From Prevotella jejuni (GTDB lineage Bacteria > Bacteroidota > Bacteroidia > Bacteroidales > Bacteroidaceae): a DNA stretch of 64,000 nt. Shown in pieces: positions 9,170-19,187 of the stretch. The notes beneath the pieces were generated by a model that was not told where the DNA came from, made no database searches, and saw only the letters and a program-made list of their open reading frames with translations. Positions within the stretch are counted from its first letter, which is position 1, and each line of letters begins with the position of its first letter. The DNA lies in the NCBI RefSeq assembly GCF_900187995.1, contig NZ_FZNZ01000007.1:54751-118750 (forward strand). Reading direction: 5' to 3'. A program made the translations under genes and the position numbers.

Positions 9170-10456
9170 TTAGACAGTTGCGTGAGAAAGATTTTCGGCT
9201 GAACTCTTGTCTTCCTTCTTCTTCTTTGCAGAGCGACTTACGCTTAGTATGACACCAATGTAGATACAGTTTATTATCGTTGAGGTACCACCTTTACTAA
9301 TGAGTGGTAGAGGTTGTCCTGTTACTGGGGCTAATCCAACAGCTACTAACATGTTGAATAGGGCTTGTGTAACCAAGAGGAAGGCTATTCCCATTGCTAA
9401 GAACGCAGGGAAAGTGTTCTCACATCTGTTGGCGATGATACCCGTTCTGAAGAGAAGGATGATATAGAGTAAAGCCACAAAGATAGCTCCTTCGATTCCC
9501 ATCTCCTCTATGATGATAGCATAGATGAAGTCGGAGAAAGCCTGTGAGAGGAAGTCTCGCTCGTTAGAATTGCCTGGTCCTTTTCCTACAACATCTGATG
9601 AAGCGATGGCAATGTTGGCATGTGCGACCTGTGCATCCTTATCCAAATCGTAGTCTTTAGGTGCTACATATTCATTATTGAAGAACTTCTTTATACGAGC
9701 CTTCCATGTGTCAGCACGGTGAAGCGTTTTCCCAATGAAGCCAGGTGACTCTTTCGGCTGTGCTGCCACCGTCTGTTCTGTAAGGTTCTGTTTGTCAGGT
9801 AGATCGTCTTCCAGCTTCTTGTCATCACCAACCAACATCACTAAGGATAATGCTAAGACGCCAAGTAAGGCAATGAAGCCTACCAACCGACCTAATTGCT
9901 TGAGTGGAACTCTCCCTACAAACATCATCAGAATAACCGTCAGGGCAATGAGCATCGCCGTAGAAAGGTTCTCAAAGAGAATCAAAAGAATGATACCACT
10001 TGAGAGTAACATGATGTATTTGAAGGCTTTACGGTCTGCTCCATGATCTGTTTGCATAGCACTAAGCACCTGCGCAACCGCTAAGACCAATGCACCTTTG
10101 GCTAATTCGGAGGGTTGAAATTGTAGACCTGCAAGCGTAATCCATCTGTTTGCGCCATTTGTTGTTTGTCCTGCTACAAGCACCCAGATAAGCATTAGTG
10201 TCGAGAAGATAAGTACGATGGGTGTTATGAGCTTGAAATAGCGGCACTTAATATTAAGTACAAACACCATCAAGACGATACCAACGATAAGAATACTGCA
10301 ATGATAGATGATAGGACTCCAGTAGTTTCCCTTTGTGAACGACAGTGAGCTTGAAGCCGAGTAGACCTCAACGATACTGATGATACATAGGAAGAAGAAG
10401 ACCATCCAGATTACTTTGTCTCCTTTAAATATATTACTGAGAGATTTATTCTTCAT
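9170..10456 (-). CDS. ftsW: FtsW, septal peptidoglycan glycosyltransferase (SEDS)
   Basis: SEDS-family polytopic membrane enzyme that polymerises lipid II at the septum with its partner FtsI. 428 residues with about ten hydrophobic segments. Family landmarks are visible: NGANRWITL followed by QFQPSELAKGALVL (~110-125), the large polar extracellular loop with RADTWKARIKKFFNNE (~248-263), and the C-terminal GLAPVTGQPLPLISKGG (~381-397). The loop between the middle membrane segments is long and contains a Gln/Pro/Asp-rich insertion. Its position between murD and murG fits FtsW rather than RodA. Confidence 0.97.
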   Translation of the reverse strand: MKNKSLSNIFKGDKVIWMVFFFLCIISIVEVYSASSSLSFTKGNYWSPIIYHCSILIVGIVLMVFVLNIKCRYFKLITPIVLIFSTLMLIWVLVAGQTTNGANRWITLAGLQFQPSELAKGALVLAVAQVLSAMQTDHGADRKAFKYIMLLSSGIILLILFENLSTAMLIALTVILMMFVGRVPLKQLGRLVGFIALLGVLALSLVMLVGDDKKLEDDLPDKQNLTEQTVAAQPKESPGFIGKTLHRADTWKARIKKFFNNEYVAPKDYDLDKDAQVAHANIAIASSDVVGKGPGNSNERDFLSQAFSDFIYAIIIEEMGIEGAIFVALLYIILLFRTGIIANRCENTFPAFLAMGIAFLLVTQALFNMLVAVGLAPVTGQPLPLISKGGTSTIINCIYIGVILSVSRSAKKKKEDKSSAENLSHATV

Positions 10457-10479
10457 TGTTTTGTTGTTCCTTATGGGAT

Positions 10480-10545
10480 TTATTAGTCCAATTAGTCTTA
10501 TTGGCCCAATTTAGTCTTATTAGCCCAATTAGCCAGATAAGTCTT
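10480..10545. repeat. Short tandem motif TTATTRGCCCAATTAG between ftsW and murD
   Basis: The 92-base ftsW-murD gap holds imperfect tandem copies of a ~20-base motif (TTAGTCCAATTAGTC, TTGGCCCAATTTAGTC, TTAGCCCAATTAGCC). A related motif in opposite sense (GGGCTTATGAGCCTAATGAG, GGCCAATAGGGCTAAT) follows the HU-HIG gene at 32122-32160. Confidence 0.5.
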
Positions 10546-10548
10546 TTC

Positions 10549-11880
10549 CTACAATGCTCTGACATAACTCTTGAACTGCTCGCCACGGTCTTCCATATTC
10601 TTAAAGAGGTCGAAGCTTGCACAGCATGGACTTAAAAGGACGGTATTGCCAGGCTTTGCTAATTCAGCACAAGCCGTCACACAATCCTTCATAGAGTGTG
10701 TGTCACGAACAGGAATACCGAGGCTATCGAAGTTGTCATGGAGCTTTTTATTATCAGCACCAAGGTAGACAAGTCCAATACACTTCTGCTTTACTAAGTC
10801 TTTAAGTACGCTGTAGTCGTTTCCTTTGTCCTTACCACCAAGGATAAGAACGGTAGGTGTGTTCATACTCTCAAGTGCATACCAGCATGCATCGACGTTA
10901 GTTGCCTTTGAGTCGTTGATGTATTGCACTCCAGCTACCTTGCAGACCTTCTCTAATCTATGCTCTACACCAGGGAAATCGCTCAGACTCTTGCGGATGT
11001 TCTCTTTCTTTATACCACTGATGTCTGAGGCAATGCCGGCAGCAAGAGAGTTATAGATATTGTGCTTACCAGTCAAGGAAAGGTCCTCTTGCTCCATGTT
11101 GAAGGGTTCAGGTTGCTCTATGGTGTATTGTCCTTCTTCGATATATCCAATGCTTCCCTTCTCTTTTAATTCAGAGAAAGGATAGCATACTGCATGCACA
11201 TCAAACTTCTCTAACTCCTTCTTTATTACAGGGTCATCATTCCAATAGATGAAGCTGTCCTCCTTTGTCTGGTTCTGAATGATACGCATCTTGGCGTCGG
11301 CATAGTTCTCAAACTTATAGTCATATCGGTCCAAATGGTCGGGAGTGATATTGAGAAGGATAGCAATATTTGCACGGAAGTCGTACATATTGTCTAATTG
11401 GAAGCTACTTAACTCAATGATGTAATACTCATGTGGGTCTTCCGCAACCTGTAATGCAAGGCTGTTACCTATGTTCCCGGCCAATCCAGCATCGTATCCA
11501 GCATCCTTAAAGATATGATAAATGAGGCTTGTTGTGGTAGTTTTACCATTACTTCCAGTGATACAAATCATCTTAGAATTGGTATAGCGACCAGCAAACT
11601 CTATCTCGCTGATGATATGTGTACCTTGTGCCATCAGTTTCTGAACCATCGGCGCCTCTTTAGGAATACCCGGACTCTTAATGACTTCGTCTGCATTAAG
11701 AATCTTCTCTTCCGTATGCTGTCCTTCTTCCCATTCTATGCTACGCTCGTCAAGCATCTTCTTATACTTGTCCTTAATGGCAGACATGTCTGAAACAAAG
11801 ACGTCGAAACCCTCTTTCTTAGCCAATACAGCTGCGCCAGCACCACTTTCACCGGCACCAAGTATTACTATTCTTTTCAT
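10549..11880 (-). CDS. murD: UDP-N-acetylmuramoyl-L-alanine--D-glutamate ligase MurD
   Basis: Cytoplasmic ligase that adds D-Glu to UDP-MurNAc-L-Ala. 443 residues. The N-terminal ILGAGESGAGAAVLA (5-19) is the UDP-binding fold. The P-loop ITGSNGKTTTT is at ~107-117, with LNITPDHLDRY (~177-187) and the C-terminal NDSKATNVDA (MurD signature, ~318-327) and LGGKDKG. It follows mraY and precedes ftsW in the operon. Confidence 0.98.
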   Translation of the reverse strand: MKRIVILGAGESGAGAAVLAKKEGFDVFVSDMSAIKDKYKKMLDERSIEWEEGQHTEEKILNADEVIKSPGIPKEAPMVQKLMAQGTHIISEIEFAGRYTNSKMICITGSNGKTTTTSLIYHIFKDAGYDAGLAGNIGNSLALQVAEDPHEYYIIELSSFQLDNMYDFRANIAILLNITPDHLDRYDYKFENYADAKMRIIQNQTKEDSFIYWNDDPVIKKELEKFDVHAVCYPFSELKEKGSIGYIEEGQYTIEQPEPFNMEQEDLSLTGKHNIYNSLAAGIASDISGIKKENIRKSLSDFPGVEHRLEKVCKVAGVQYINDSKATNVDACWYALESMNTPTVLILGGKDKGNDYSVLKDLVKQKCIGLVYLGADNKKLHDNFDSLGIPVRDTHSMKDCVTACAELAKPGNTVLLSPCCASFDLFKNMEDRGEQFKSYVRAL

Positions 11881-11977
11881 ATATCTTTCCTTTCCTTACT
11901 CTTGCTTATGTAATGTTTTTGTTTGCTGGCTGCTTACCTCTCTTCGAGTAAACGGTTACTCGCCTCTTGGGTAGTGG

Positions 11978-12058
11978 TCAGCTGTGTGGTGTTTCGTATG
12001 AACACCAATTGTGCGAACGCCCCGCACATATCGTGCTGACGCCTCGCACGCCTCGTGC
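11978..12058. repeat. Dispersed repeat family E in murD-mraY gap
   Basis: The 178-base gap between mraY and murD, the widest in the dcw operon, contains CACCAATTGTGCGAACGCC, then CCCGCACATATCGTGCTGAC and CCTCGCACGCCTCGTGC. Similar blocks (CACCATTGGTGCGAACC, CAGCACGACATGTGCGGAG) occur at 39925-40005. The blocks form small inverted repeats of the GCACxxxxGTGC type. Confidence 0.55.
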
Positions 12059-13330
12059 TTATCTTATCTTCAGTGTGATGATAGTCATTGCAGCGAGGAT
12101 GATAGTCACAATGATGAAACGTAAGGTTATCTTACTCTCATGGATAGCACTATGTGGCTTCTTTAAGAGATACTTACATTCTGGGTCGAGTTGACTATCT
12201 TGTGTGCGGAAGTTATCGTGAATAGGGGTGCGTTTGAAGATACGTTGTTTAACTCCTTTACGTTTTCCTAACTTGTAGTACCACACTTGAACGATAACGC
12301 TTAAGCTCTCAACAAAGAACACACCACAGAGGATAGGGAGCATCAACTCCTTGTGAATGATGATAGCACCTACTGCGATGATACCGCCAATAGTAAGACT
12401 TCCTGTGTCGCCCATGAATACCTGTGCAGGATAAGCATTATACCAAAGGAAGCCAATCAAGGCACCTATGAAGGCCATAAAGAATACTACCAACTCTTCA
12501 GAACCTGGTATATACATGATGTTCAGGTAGGCGGCGTATTGTATATGGCTACTTACGTAGGCTAAGATACCCAATACGACACCTATGATAGCGGAGTTTC
12601 CTGCGCACATCCCGTCCATTCCGTCATTGAGGTTGGCACCATTAGAGACGGCTGTAACGACGAAGATGGTCATAAGAACAAACAGTATCCAGCCACCTGC
12701 AGTCTTGTAGGGACCTAAGAAACCCATAATCTCTGAATAGTCGAGATTATGTAGTTTGACAAACGGAATGGTTGTCTTAAGCGTTTTCTCAGCTTTTGCC
12801 TCATGCTTGATGACGATTTCTTTACCATTCTGGTTGGCTACTTCAAGGTTCAAGTTAGCTTTAACGTCAGGAGAAGCCCAAAGAACCAAGCCTACGATAA
12901 GCCCGATAGTTACCTGTCCGACAATCTTGTATTTACCTTTCAAGCCTTCCTTGTCATGCCGAAATATCTTGATAAAATCGTCCATACCACCGAGGAATCC
13001 CAGCCATACGGTCGTTATAATCATTAACAACAGATAGATGTTACGTAGTCTACCTAACAAGATAACCGGAATCAGCAGTGCAACGATGATGATGATACCA
13101 CCCATTGACGGTACACCAATCTTCTTAACACCGAATGGGTCAATCTGTGCATCTCGTTGAACCTCTGTTATCTGTTTCTTCTTGAGGTATTTTATAAACC
13201 GTTCTCCAAACCATGCAGAGATGATAAGGGCTAATATCATTGCCAAGATAGAACGGAAACTGATGTATCCCCATAGATGGGAACCACTGATACCGAACTG
13301 GTCAAGCCAACGGAAGATATAATACAGCAT
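12059..13330 (-). CDS. mraY: Phospho-MurNAc-pentapeptide translocase MraY
   Basis: Polytopic membrane enzyme that moves phospho-MurNAc-pentapeptide from UDP to undecaprenyl phosphate, making lipid I. 423 residues, about 60 longer than E. coli MraY. The extra part is a polar loop at ~155-200 after WASPD, as I would expect for Bacteroidota. Catalytic and binding motifs are all present: MDDFIKI (116-122), SNGANLNDGMDGM (229-241) and FMGDTGSL (305-312). About ten membrane segments are visible. It lies 63 bases downstream of murE. Confidence 0.98.
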   Translation of the reverse strand: MLYYIFRWLDQFGISGSHLWGYISFRSILAMILALIISAWFGERFIKYLKKKQITEVQRDAQIDPFGVKKIGVPSMGGIIIIVALLIPVILLGRLRNIYLLLMIITTVWLGFLGGMDDFIKIFRHDKEGLKGKYKIVGQVTIGLIVGLVLWASPDVKANLNLEVANQNGKEIVIKHEAKAEKTLKTTIPFVKLHNLDYSEIMGFLGPYKTAGGWILFVLMTIFVVTAVSNGANLNDGMDGMCAGNSAIIGVVLGILAYVSSHIQYAAYLNIMYIPGSEELVVFFMAFIGALIGFLWYNAYPAQVFMGDTGSLTIGGIIAVGAIIIHKELMLPILCGVFFVESLSVIVQVWYYKLGKRKGVKQRIFKRTPIHDNFRTQDSQLDPECKYLLKKPHSAIHESKITLRFIIVTIILAAMTIITLKIR

Positions 13331-13393
13331 GTTATTTCTTTTTTAATTTATTCTTATTAGATGGTGTTCTATAAATCAAAACAGCATTGTTGC

Positions 13394-14851
13394 TTATTTG
13401 ATTCCAAAGATTTCACGGATGACCTCATGGTCATCGAAATGATGTTTCACACCATTTATCTCTTGATAGTTCTCATGTCCCTTACCTGCAACAAGGATAA
13501 CATCACCCTTCTTCGCCATCATTGCTGCTGTACGGATGGCTTCCTTGCGGTCGACGATAGTAAGAACTTTCTTGCGTTGTGTCGTGTCCAGACCTGCAAG
13601 CATATCGTCGATGATAGCTTGTGGCTCTTCGTCACGTGGGTTGTCACTTGTCAGGATGACAGTGTCACTTTGCTTTACTGCTTCCTGTGCCATCAGTGGA
13701 CGCTTACCCTTGTCACGGTGTCCACCAGCGCCACAGACCGTGATGACATGTCCACCTTTACCATCAAGTACGTCGTGAATAGCGTTGAGTACATTCTCTA
13801 ATGCGTCTGGGGTATGAGCATAGTCGACAACAGCAGTGAAGCCTTCTGGTGATTGGATAGGTTCCAATCGACCGTTAACACTCTTCAGCGTACTCATTGC
13901 AATCAGTATCTCTTCAGGCTTCTTACCTAACATGATGGCTGCTCCATAGACAGCAAGAAGGTTGCTTACATTGAACTTACCAATGAACTGTACGCCCACT
14001 TCTTTACCATCAATCTCAAGGTACATACCCTCGAAGTGACACTCCAATATCTTTGCACGGAAGTCTGCCATGCGTTTGATAGAATAGGTCTTGACGGTTG
14101 CTTTGGTATTCTGAACCATTATCATACCGTTCTTATCATCGGCATTGGTGATGGCAAAGGCATTCTTAGATAGACCATCGAAGAACATCTTCTTTGCATT
14201 ACGGTAGTTTTCGAATGTCTTATGATAATCGAGATGGTCACGAGTGAGGTTGGTGAAGATACCTCCAACAAAGTCTAATCCCCCAATACGATGCTGGTGA
14301 ATGGCATGACTTGAACACTCCATGAACGCATACTCGCATCCTTCGTCAACCATCTTGGCAAGAAGACTGTTGAGCTCTATGGGGTCTGGTGTGGTATGAC
14401 TGGCTGGGTATTCCTCGTCATTGATATAGTTACATACCGTAGAGAGCAACCCTACCTTATAACCGAACTCTCGGAACATCCTATATAATAAGGTAGCAAT
14501 AGTCGTCTTACCATTTGTTCCAGTCACACCAACCAATTTTAGTTTGTGTGAAGGGTCTCCATAGAACATTGTGGCAACCTTGCCAGCATCCTCTTCAGTT
14601 GAAGCTACTTGAATGTATGTTACCTTATCATCCAATACCTCTGGCATGTCTTCGAGTAAGATGGCAACGGCTCCCAATTCAATAGCTTTGCTAATGAACT
14701 TATGTCCGTCTACTTGAGTTCCTTTCATTGCGATGAATAGATGACCATTCTCAATCTTGCGGCTATCAATATTCACACCTTTAATCTCAATGTCTACATC
14801 ACCTTTGCAAGCGATGGGCTTTACATTTGTAAGTAGTTTACTTAACTTCAT
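13394..14851 (-). CDS. murE: MurE, UDP-MurNAc-tripeptide ligase (meso-DAP type)
   Basis: Cytoplasmic ligase that adds the third residue of the stem peptide. 485 residues. The P-loop VTGTNGKTT is at ~109-117, a [11 protein letters not shown] stretch follows the central domain, and [10 protein letters not shown] (~335) is the family C-terminal motif. The specificity motif DNPR is present in [10 protein letters not shown] (~404), which selects meso-diaminopimelate over lysine; this agrees with dapF and dapL elsewhere in the window. It lies between ftsI and mraY, with 63-base gaps on each side. Confidence 0.98.
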   Translation of the reverse strand: MKLSKLLTNVKPIACKGDVDIEIKGVNIDSRKIENGHLFIAMKGTQVDGHKFISKAIELGAVAILLEDMPEVLDDKVTYIQVASTEEDAGKVATMFYGDPSHKLKLVGVTGTNGKTTIATLLYRMFREFGYKVGLLSTVCNYINDEEYPASHTTPDPIELNSLLAKMVDEGCEYAFMECSSHAIHQHRIGGLDFVGGIFTNLTRDHLDYHKTFENYRNAKKMFFDGLSKNAFAITNADDKNGMIMVQNTKATVKTYSIKRMADFRAKILECHFEGMYLEIDGKEVGVQFIGKFNVSNLLAVYGAAIMLGKKPEEILIAMSTLKSVNGRLEPIQSPEGFTAVVDYAHTPDALENVLNAIHDVLDGKGGHVITVCGAGGHRDKGKRPLMAQEAVKQSDTVILTSDNPRDEEPQAIIDDMLAGLDTTQRKKVLTIVDRKEAIRTAAMMAKKGDVILVAGKGHENYQEINGVKHHFDDHEVIREIFGIK

Positions 14852-14914
14852 ATCTTTGTTCTATTCTTATTCGTTCTTTATAATGTAAGGGAAATTATCC
14901 CTTTGAGCGTTTCC

Positions 14915-17071
14915 TTATCCCATTCTTAGTTCACAGCGCATGCCTTTCTTTACTTTCTCTCCTGGTGCAAGACTCTGTTGGATAACGCGACCTCTACCAA
15001 TGATGATTGCTTTTATCCCATGTGTCTCCATCAGATAAACAGCATCACGAGCTCCCATACCATGTACGTCTGGTACAAGGTGGGCTTTTGATAGGTTCTC
15101 CTTTTGGAAGGATAGCGTCTTACTATTCGTTATTGTCTTTCCCCAAATAGGATTTCCGAAGGGTAGAGAACCGTTCCATCCGTTTGTAATGTTAAAGCCA
15201 AGCGCATTTAACACGTAGTCGGTCGCTAATAGATTACCTGTCTTTGCGGTTGGGATAAGGATGGATTCCTTGTCACGAGCGTCTGTTACGTTTAGTTTCA
15301 GACTCTGTGCCATAATGCCTTCAGCAATATGATGGAACACAACTCCACTCATTCCACCTCCCGAAGCAGGTAGACCTGTCTTCTGAATGCAGACGATACA
15401 GCTGTATCGAGGGTTATTTGCAGGGAAGAAACCTGCAAAGCTCAGCAGGTAGTTGGTACCTCCCGTCTTATAGCCTAAGGCTCCCTTTGACATCTGGGCA
15501 GTACCCGTCTTACCCGCAACGAGGAACTTGTCTGAACCAGCTTTCTTACCCAAACCTTCTGATACTACCTCAGTCAATATTCGGGTAATCTGCTTTATCG
15601 TACTTTCCTTTGCTATATGCTCCTTTAATACCTTTGGAGGATTGTCATAGATAACCTCGCCATTCTTCACAATCTGCTTTACAAAGCGTGGTTGCATCAG
15701 CTTTCCTCCGTTAGCGATAGCGTTATAGAAGGTAATAGTTGATATTGGAGGTATCTGTGTCTCGTAGCCGATACTCATCCATGGAAGGGCTGTAGCACTC
15801 CAGTTGACATATTGGCCACGACTGTTCTTATGTGGCATACGAATCCTTGCAGGCGAATATCCGACAATAGGAATATGGAAGTCAGTAGCAAGTCCGAGGT
15901 CGTAGATGCCTTGAACAAACTTCTCTGGGTTCTTGTGATAGTGCAAGTCGATGATACGACTAACACCAATATTAGAACTGTACTTCAATGTCCATGGCAG
16001 TGTCAGTGTGCCGTAACCACCACGTGTCCAGTTATGGTCTTTCATGTCTCGGCCATACATGTTCCAAACACCAGGTCCTGTCTGAACGGTGTACATCGTG
16101 TCTACCACTCCATCATCAAGTGCTGTCATGATGGAAGCAGTCTTGAAGACAGAGCCAGGTTCCAACAAGTCGCTTACAGCATGGTTCTTAACCTCTCTAT
16201 ATTCACCGTCGCTACATTTGTCGAGATTGACGATTGCTTTCACATCACCCGTCGCTACCTCCATCACAATGGCAACACCTACGTTGCCATTAATCTCTTT
16301 TAGCTCGTCAATCAGTGCACGTTCGGCCAAGTCTTGCATGCTGACATCAATGGTCGTGATGATGTCGGCACCGTCAACAGGGGGTGTGTCAGTGATATTA
16401 AGGAATCTATTGCGCACCTTACGACGGTGAATGATACCATTTGTACCACGAAGGATAGAGTCGTAAGAAAGCTCCAGACCGCAGCGAGCCGTATCTTTAG
16501 CACCGAACATATCGCCAATAGTACGTTGAGCAAGTGAGCCAAACGGACGACGACGGGCATTGAACTTATCCCAGTGGAATCCGCTCTTATTCTTATTTTC
16601 ATTCTTGAAGATAGGAAGAGATTGTATCTCTTTAAAGGTGTTATAGTCGATACGCTCGTTCCATATAGGCCAATGCTTACTTACCTTATGATATCCTTCC
16701 ATGAGATACTGCTTGAAGTATGAGGCCGACTTCTCAGGGAAGATGTTGTTCAATCCTTTACTTATATAGTTGATGCTATCGATGAAAGCGGTGTCATTTC
16801 CTGCTACTTTCAGAGCGTTAAAGTCCATGTAAACCTTAAACTCAGGTATTGAGCTTGCCATGAGTTGCCCATTGCAACTGAGGATATTACCTCTGGTAGG
16901 CTTGATCGAAACGCTGTCTTTCTTCTGAGAAGCAGCCACTTCCATCCAGTAAGACCTTCCTGCTGTCATAGTGTAGATAGTCTTACCGATAACAGCTACA
17001 GCGATAAGCGACATGATGATGGCTATGACGCTGTAACGAGGCATTATTTTACTATTATCAAACTTGCTCAT
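14915..17071 (-). CDS. ftsI: FtsI/PBP3 transpeptidase with C-terminal PASTA-like domain
   Basis: Class B penicillin-binding protein that cross-links septal peptidoglycan with FtsW. 718 residues, about 130 more than E. coli FtsI. One membrane segment (~13-34) is followed by the dimerisation domain and the transpeptidase domain. The three active-site motifs are SVFK (catalytic Ser ~307), SSN (~362, in KYSSNIGVS) and KTGTA (~515, in VAGKTGTAQ). The extra C-terminal part ends with VPDVHGMGARDAVYLMETHG and a GEKVKKG stretch, which fits one PASTA domain, as in Bacteroidota Spo-VD-like PBPs. It starts 3 bases after ftsL, so the two are probably translationally coupled. Confidence 0.97.
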   Translation of the reverse strand: MSKFDNSKIMPRYSVIAIIMSLIAVAVIGKTIYTMTAGRSYWMEVAASQKKDSVSIKPTRGNILSCNGQLMASSIPEFKVYMDFNALKVAGNDTAFIDSINYISKGLNNIFPEKSASYFKQYLMEGYHKVSKHWPIWNERIDYNTFKEIQSLPIFKNENKNKSGFHWDKFNARRRPFGSLAQRTIGDMFGAKDTARCGLELSYDSILRGTNGIIHRRKVRNRFLNITDTPPVDGADIITTIDVSMQDLAERALIDELKEINGNVGVAIVMEVATGDVKAIVNLDKCSDGEYREVKNHAVSDLLEPGSVFKTASIMTALDDGVVDTMYTVQTGPGVWNMYGRDMKDHNWTRGGYGTLTLPWTLKYSSNIGVSRIIDLHYHKNPEKFVQGIYDLGLATDFHIPIVGYSPARIRMPHKNSRGQYVNWSATALPWMSIGYETQIPPISTITFYNAIANGGKLMQPRFVKQIVKNGEVIYDNPPKVLKEHIAKESTIKQITRILTEVVSEGLGKKAGSDKFLVAGKTGTAQMSKGALGYKTGGTNYLLSFAGFFPANNPRYSCIVCIQKTGLPASGGGMSGVVFHHIAEGIMAQSLKLNVTDARDKESILIPTAKTGNLLATDYVLNALGFNITNGWNGSLPFGNPIWGKTITNSKTLSFQKENLSKAHLVPDVHGMGARDAVYLMETHGIKAIIIGRGRVIQQSLAPGEKVKKGMRCELRMG

Positions 17072-17074
17072 ATC

Positions 17075-17668
17075 TTATTTCTCGGGTACATCTATAATAT
17101 AAGGTGGACGGTCTGACATCTTTAGGACACTGTCCTTTCTTGTCTTCAAGATTTCAAGTATATGGCTCTCACGTGTCTTCTCAGTGAGTTGACTACTACT
17201 TGATAGTGCACGATATTTAGCATCGTCCAGTTCATTCCTTAACTTATCAATATCAATAAGATACTTCTGTACACTATATCGATTTGATATATAGACGATG
17301 GTAAAGAAGACGATGGTGATAATCAACCAGATGTTATTACGAAGGAGCCGTGCTGAGAGAATATCACCACCTAATATCTTTCTCAAGGTAAAGTTAGAAG
17401 ATTGCGGTTGCTCATCTTCACGTGCTTGCTCTTCTATAGCAGCTTTAATCTTTTCAACCTCCTCCTTTTCTTCTTTCTCCTTCTCTTCTTCTTCTGTTAG
17501 TGGTGTTACAGCTTCATTGTTGGCAGAGGCCTGTGTTGTCTCCTCTACAGCTTCTGTCTTGATGAGTGGCTCCGTAGTGTTTGGCTCATTCTCAGTGAAG
17601 AGTGTTATCTCTTCTGTGAGGACTTGCTCCGTTGCCATTGGCTTCTTCTTGTCGTTCTCGTCATTCAT
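17075..17668 (-). CDS. ftsL: FtsL-like divisome protein
   Basis: Small bitopic divisome protein that bridges FtsQ and the FtsW-FtsI synthase. 197 residues: an acidic, low-complexity cytoplasmic region of ~110 residues (EEEEKEKEEKEEVEKIK around 59-75) far longer than the usual FtsL tail, one membrane segment at 113-128 (IWLIITIVFFTIVYIS), and a short periplasmic coiled coil (VQKYLIDIDKLRNELDDAKYR is the start of it). FtsL is poorly conserved, so the call rests on topology and on its place between rsmH and ftsI. The ATG overlaps the rsmH stop by 8 bases (ATGAATGA), strong evidence for this start and for coupling. Confidence 0.9.
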   Translation of the reverse strand: MNDENDKKKPMATEQVLTEEITLFTENEPNTTEPLIKTEAVEETTQASANNEAVTPLTEEEEKEKEEKEEVEKIKAAIEEQAREDEQPQSSNFTLRKILGGDILSARLLRNNIWLIITIVFFTIVYISNRYSVQKYLIDIDKLRNELDDAKYRALSSSSQLTEKTRESHILEILKTRKDSVLKMSDRPPYIIDVPEK

Positions 17669-18605
17669 TTGCTTTCTTTTCTGCTATTCTTAGTTTTGCA
17701 CTTCGGCTTCGTGGGTTTCTTTCTTGTTCGTCGTTACTTGCTGTGATAACTTTGTTATTGACCAATCGGAAGGGTGTCTCTATTCGTCCGAAGAAGTCTT
17801 GCTTCACTTTACCCTCGATGTTACCCGACTTCATAATGTTCTTCACCATTCTATCTTCTAATGAGTGGTAGGTGATAACAGAGAGTCTACCGCCAGGACG
17901 AAGCAACTCGGTTGCTGCTGTGAGCATCTCTTTCAGAGCGTCCATCTCGTGGTTTACTTCAATGCGAAGGGCTTGGAACATCTTTGCCATGTCTTTCTTC
18001 TCTCGTGCCCGTTGGAAGAAAGGTTCGATGGTCGTCAGTAGATCATTCGTCGTCTTGTATGTTTTCTTTTCTCTTGCTTTAACGATGGCTGAGGCGATAC
18101 GGCGTGACTGTTTCAGTTCTCCGTAGAGATAGAGTAGGTCTGCCAATCGTTCTTCGTCATAGTCGTTAAGGATGTCGGCTGCTGTCAGTCCTGCTCTTTT
18201 GTTCATTCTCATGTCAAGCGGGGCCTCGAAGCGGAAGGAGAAGCCACGAGTCTCATCATCGAAATGATGACTGCTGACGCCAAGGTCGGCAAGGAGTCCG
18301 TCTAAATGGTCTATCTCATAATACCGCATCCAGTTCTTCAAATATCTGAAATTAGAACGAACGAACGTAAAACGGTTCACTTGCTCTTCACTTAGTCCCA
18401 TGCTGTCAATGTTCTGCTCGGCATCAGCATCTTGGTCGAAGCTATAGAGATGACAGCCTTCTCCTAAGCGAGAAAGAATCTCTCGGCTATGACCTCCACC
18501 TCCGAAGGTTACATCCACATAGACTCCATTCGCATGAAGGTTCAGTCCTTCAATGCTTTCGTTGAGGAGTACGGGAATATGATAACATTCTGCAGTCTTA
18601 ATCAT
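17661..18605 (-). CDS. rsmH: 16S rRNA m4C1402 methyltransferase RsmH (MraW)
   Basis: SAM-dependent enzyme that N4-methylates C1402 in the 16S rRNA decoding centre. 314 residues. The conserved start HIPVLLNESIEGL (9-21) is followed by the SAM motif DVTFGGGGHSREIL (~31-44), DQDADA (~57) and the DLGVSSHHFDD motif (~107-117). The end RNPRSRSAKLRIAEK is the typical C-terminus. It is second in the dcw cluster, 23 bases after mraZ, and overlaps ftsL by 8 bases. Confidence 0.98.
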   Translation of the reverse strand: MIKTAECYHIPVLLNESIEGLNLHANGVYVDVTFGGGGHSREILSRLGEGCHLYSFDQDADAEQNIDSMGLSEEQVNRFTFVRSNFRYLKNWMRYYEIDHLDGLLADLGVSSHHFDDETRGFSFRFEAPLDMRMNKRAGLTAADILNDYDEERLADLLYLYGELKQSRRIASAIVKAREKKTYKTTNDLLTTIEPFFQRAREKKDMAKMFQALRIEVNHEMDALKEMLTAATELLRPGGRLSVITYHSLEDRMVKNIMKSGNIEGKVKQDFFGRIETPFRLVNNKVITASNDEQERNPRSRSAKLRIAEKKANE

Positions 18606-18628
18606 GCTGTTGATTCTTGTGTTGTTGA

Positions 18629-19114
18629 TTACTTGTTGTCCTGTGATGGAGTGTCAATCCAGAAGGTTCCTTCCATTCCCATGGTTTCTTCCATGGCTTT
18701 GCTAAATTCTTCAGCCGACATAAATGGCTCGTTGTCAGCTTTGTTCGCCCATATCTCAATACAATCGTCCATCCCTGTGAACCTAATCTGTTGGTCAATA
18801 TTGGCCATCTTCAGATATCGCTTTGGTATTAGGAAACGACCATTACCATCCAATGTAATCATCTCAACATCGGTGACGTATTGGCGATAAATCATTTGGT
18901 CGCGACGACTCCAACGGCTTAGACGGTTGCGAAGTGCATCCATTCGTTTGTTCCATACCGACTCGGGGTAGAGAACCAGACAGGGTTCGAAGATATCTTT
19001 GCGCAATACCAACGACTCTTCGCCAGATGCGTTAAGCACCTTGCGAAAGACTGCTGGCAGGAAAGCCCGCCCTTTTGCGTCTGTTTTTGCTTCGATATTT
19101 CCTAAAAATCTCAT
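18629..19114 (-). CDS. mraZ: MraZ transcriptional repressor of the dcw cluster
   Basis: AbrB/MazE-fold DNA-binding protein that represses the dcw promoter by binding tandem TGGGN repeats. 161 residues, close to the family norm. It begins FLGNIEAKTDAKGRAFLPAVFR (split here as FLGNIEAKTDAKGR then AFLPAVFR), the first SpoVT/AbrB-like half. The second half has TLDGNGRFLIPKRYL (~92-106). It is first in the operon and preceded by three TGGGN-like repeats at 10-base spacing (19163-19187), so autoregulation is very likely. Confidence 0.96.
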   Translation of the reverse strand: MRFLGNIEAKTDAKGRAFLPAVFRKVLNASGEESLVLRKDIFEPCLVLYPESVWNKRMDALRNRLSRWSRRDQMIYRQYVTDVEMITLDGNGRFLIPKRYLKMANIDQQIRFTGMDDCIEIWANKADNEPFMSAEEFSKAMEETMGMEGTFWIDTPSQDNK

Positions 19115-19145
19115 ACCTGTCTTTTTATAAAGCTGTATTTGGCTT

Positions 19146-19187
19146 CAAAGTTACACATTTTTCCCCACATATCCCCACTATACTCCA
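19146..19187 (-). promoter_or_regulatory. dcw promoter with three MraZ-type operator repeats
   Basis: Minus strand, in transcription order: TGGAG (19187-19183), TGGGG (19177-19173) and TGGGG (19167-19163), each 10 bases apart (5-base box plus 5-base spacer), exactly the architecture of MraZ boxes. A -7 element TAACTTTG follows at 19153-19146. The boxes cover the -33 region, so MraZ binding would block RNA polymerase. The mraZ ATG is 32 bases further on. Confidence 0.85.
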
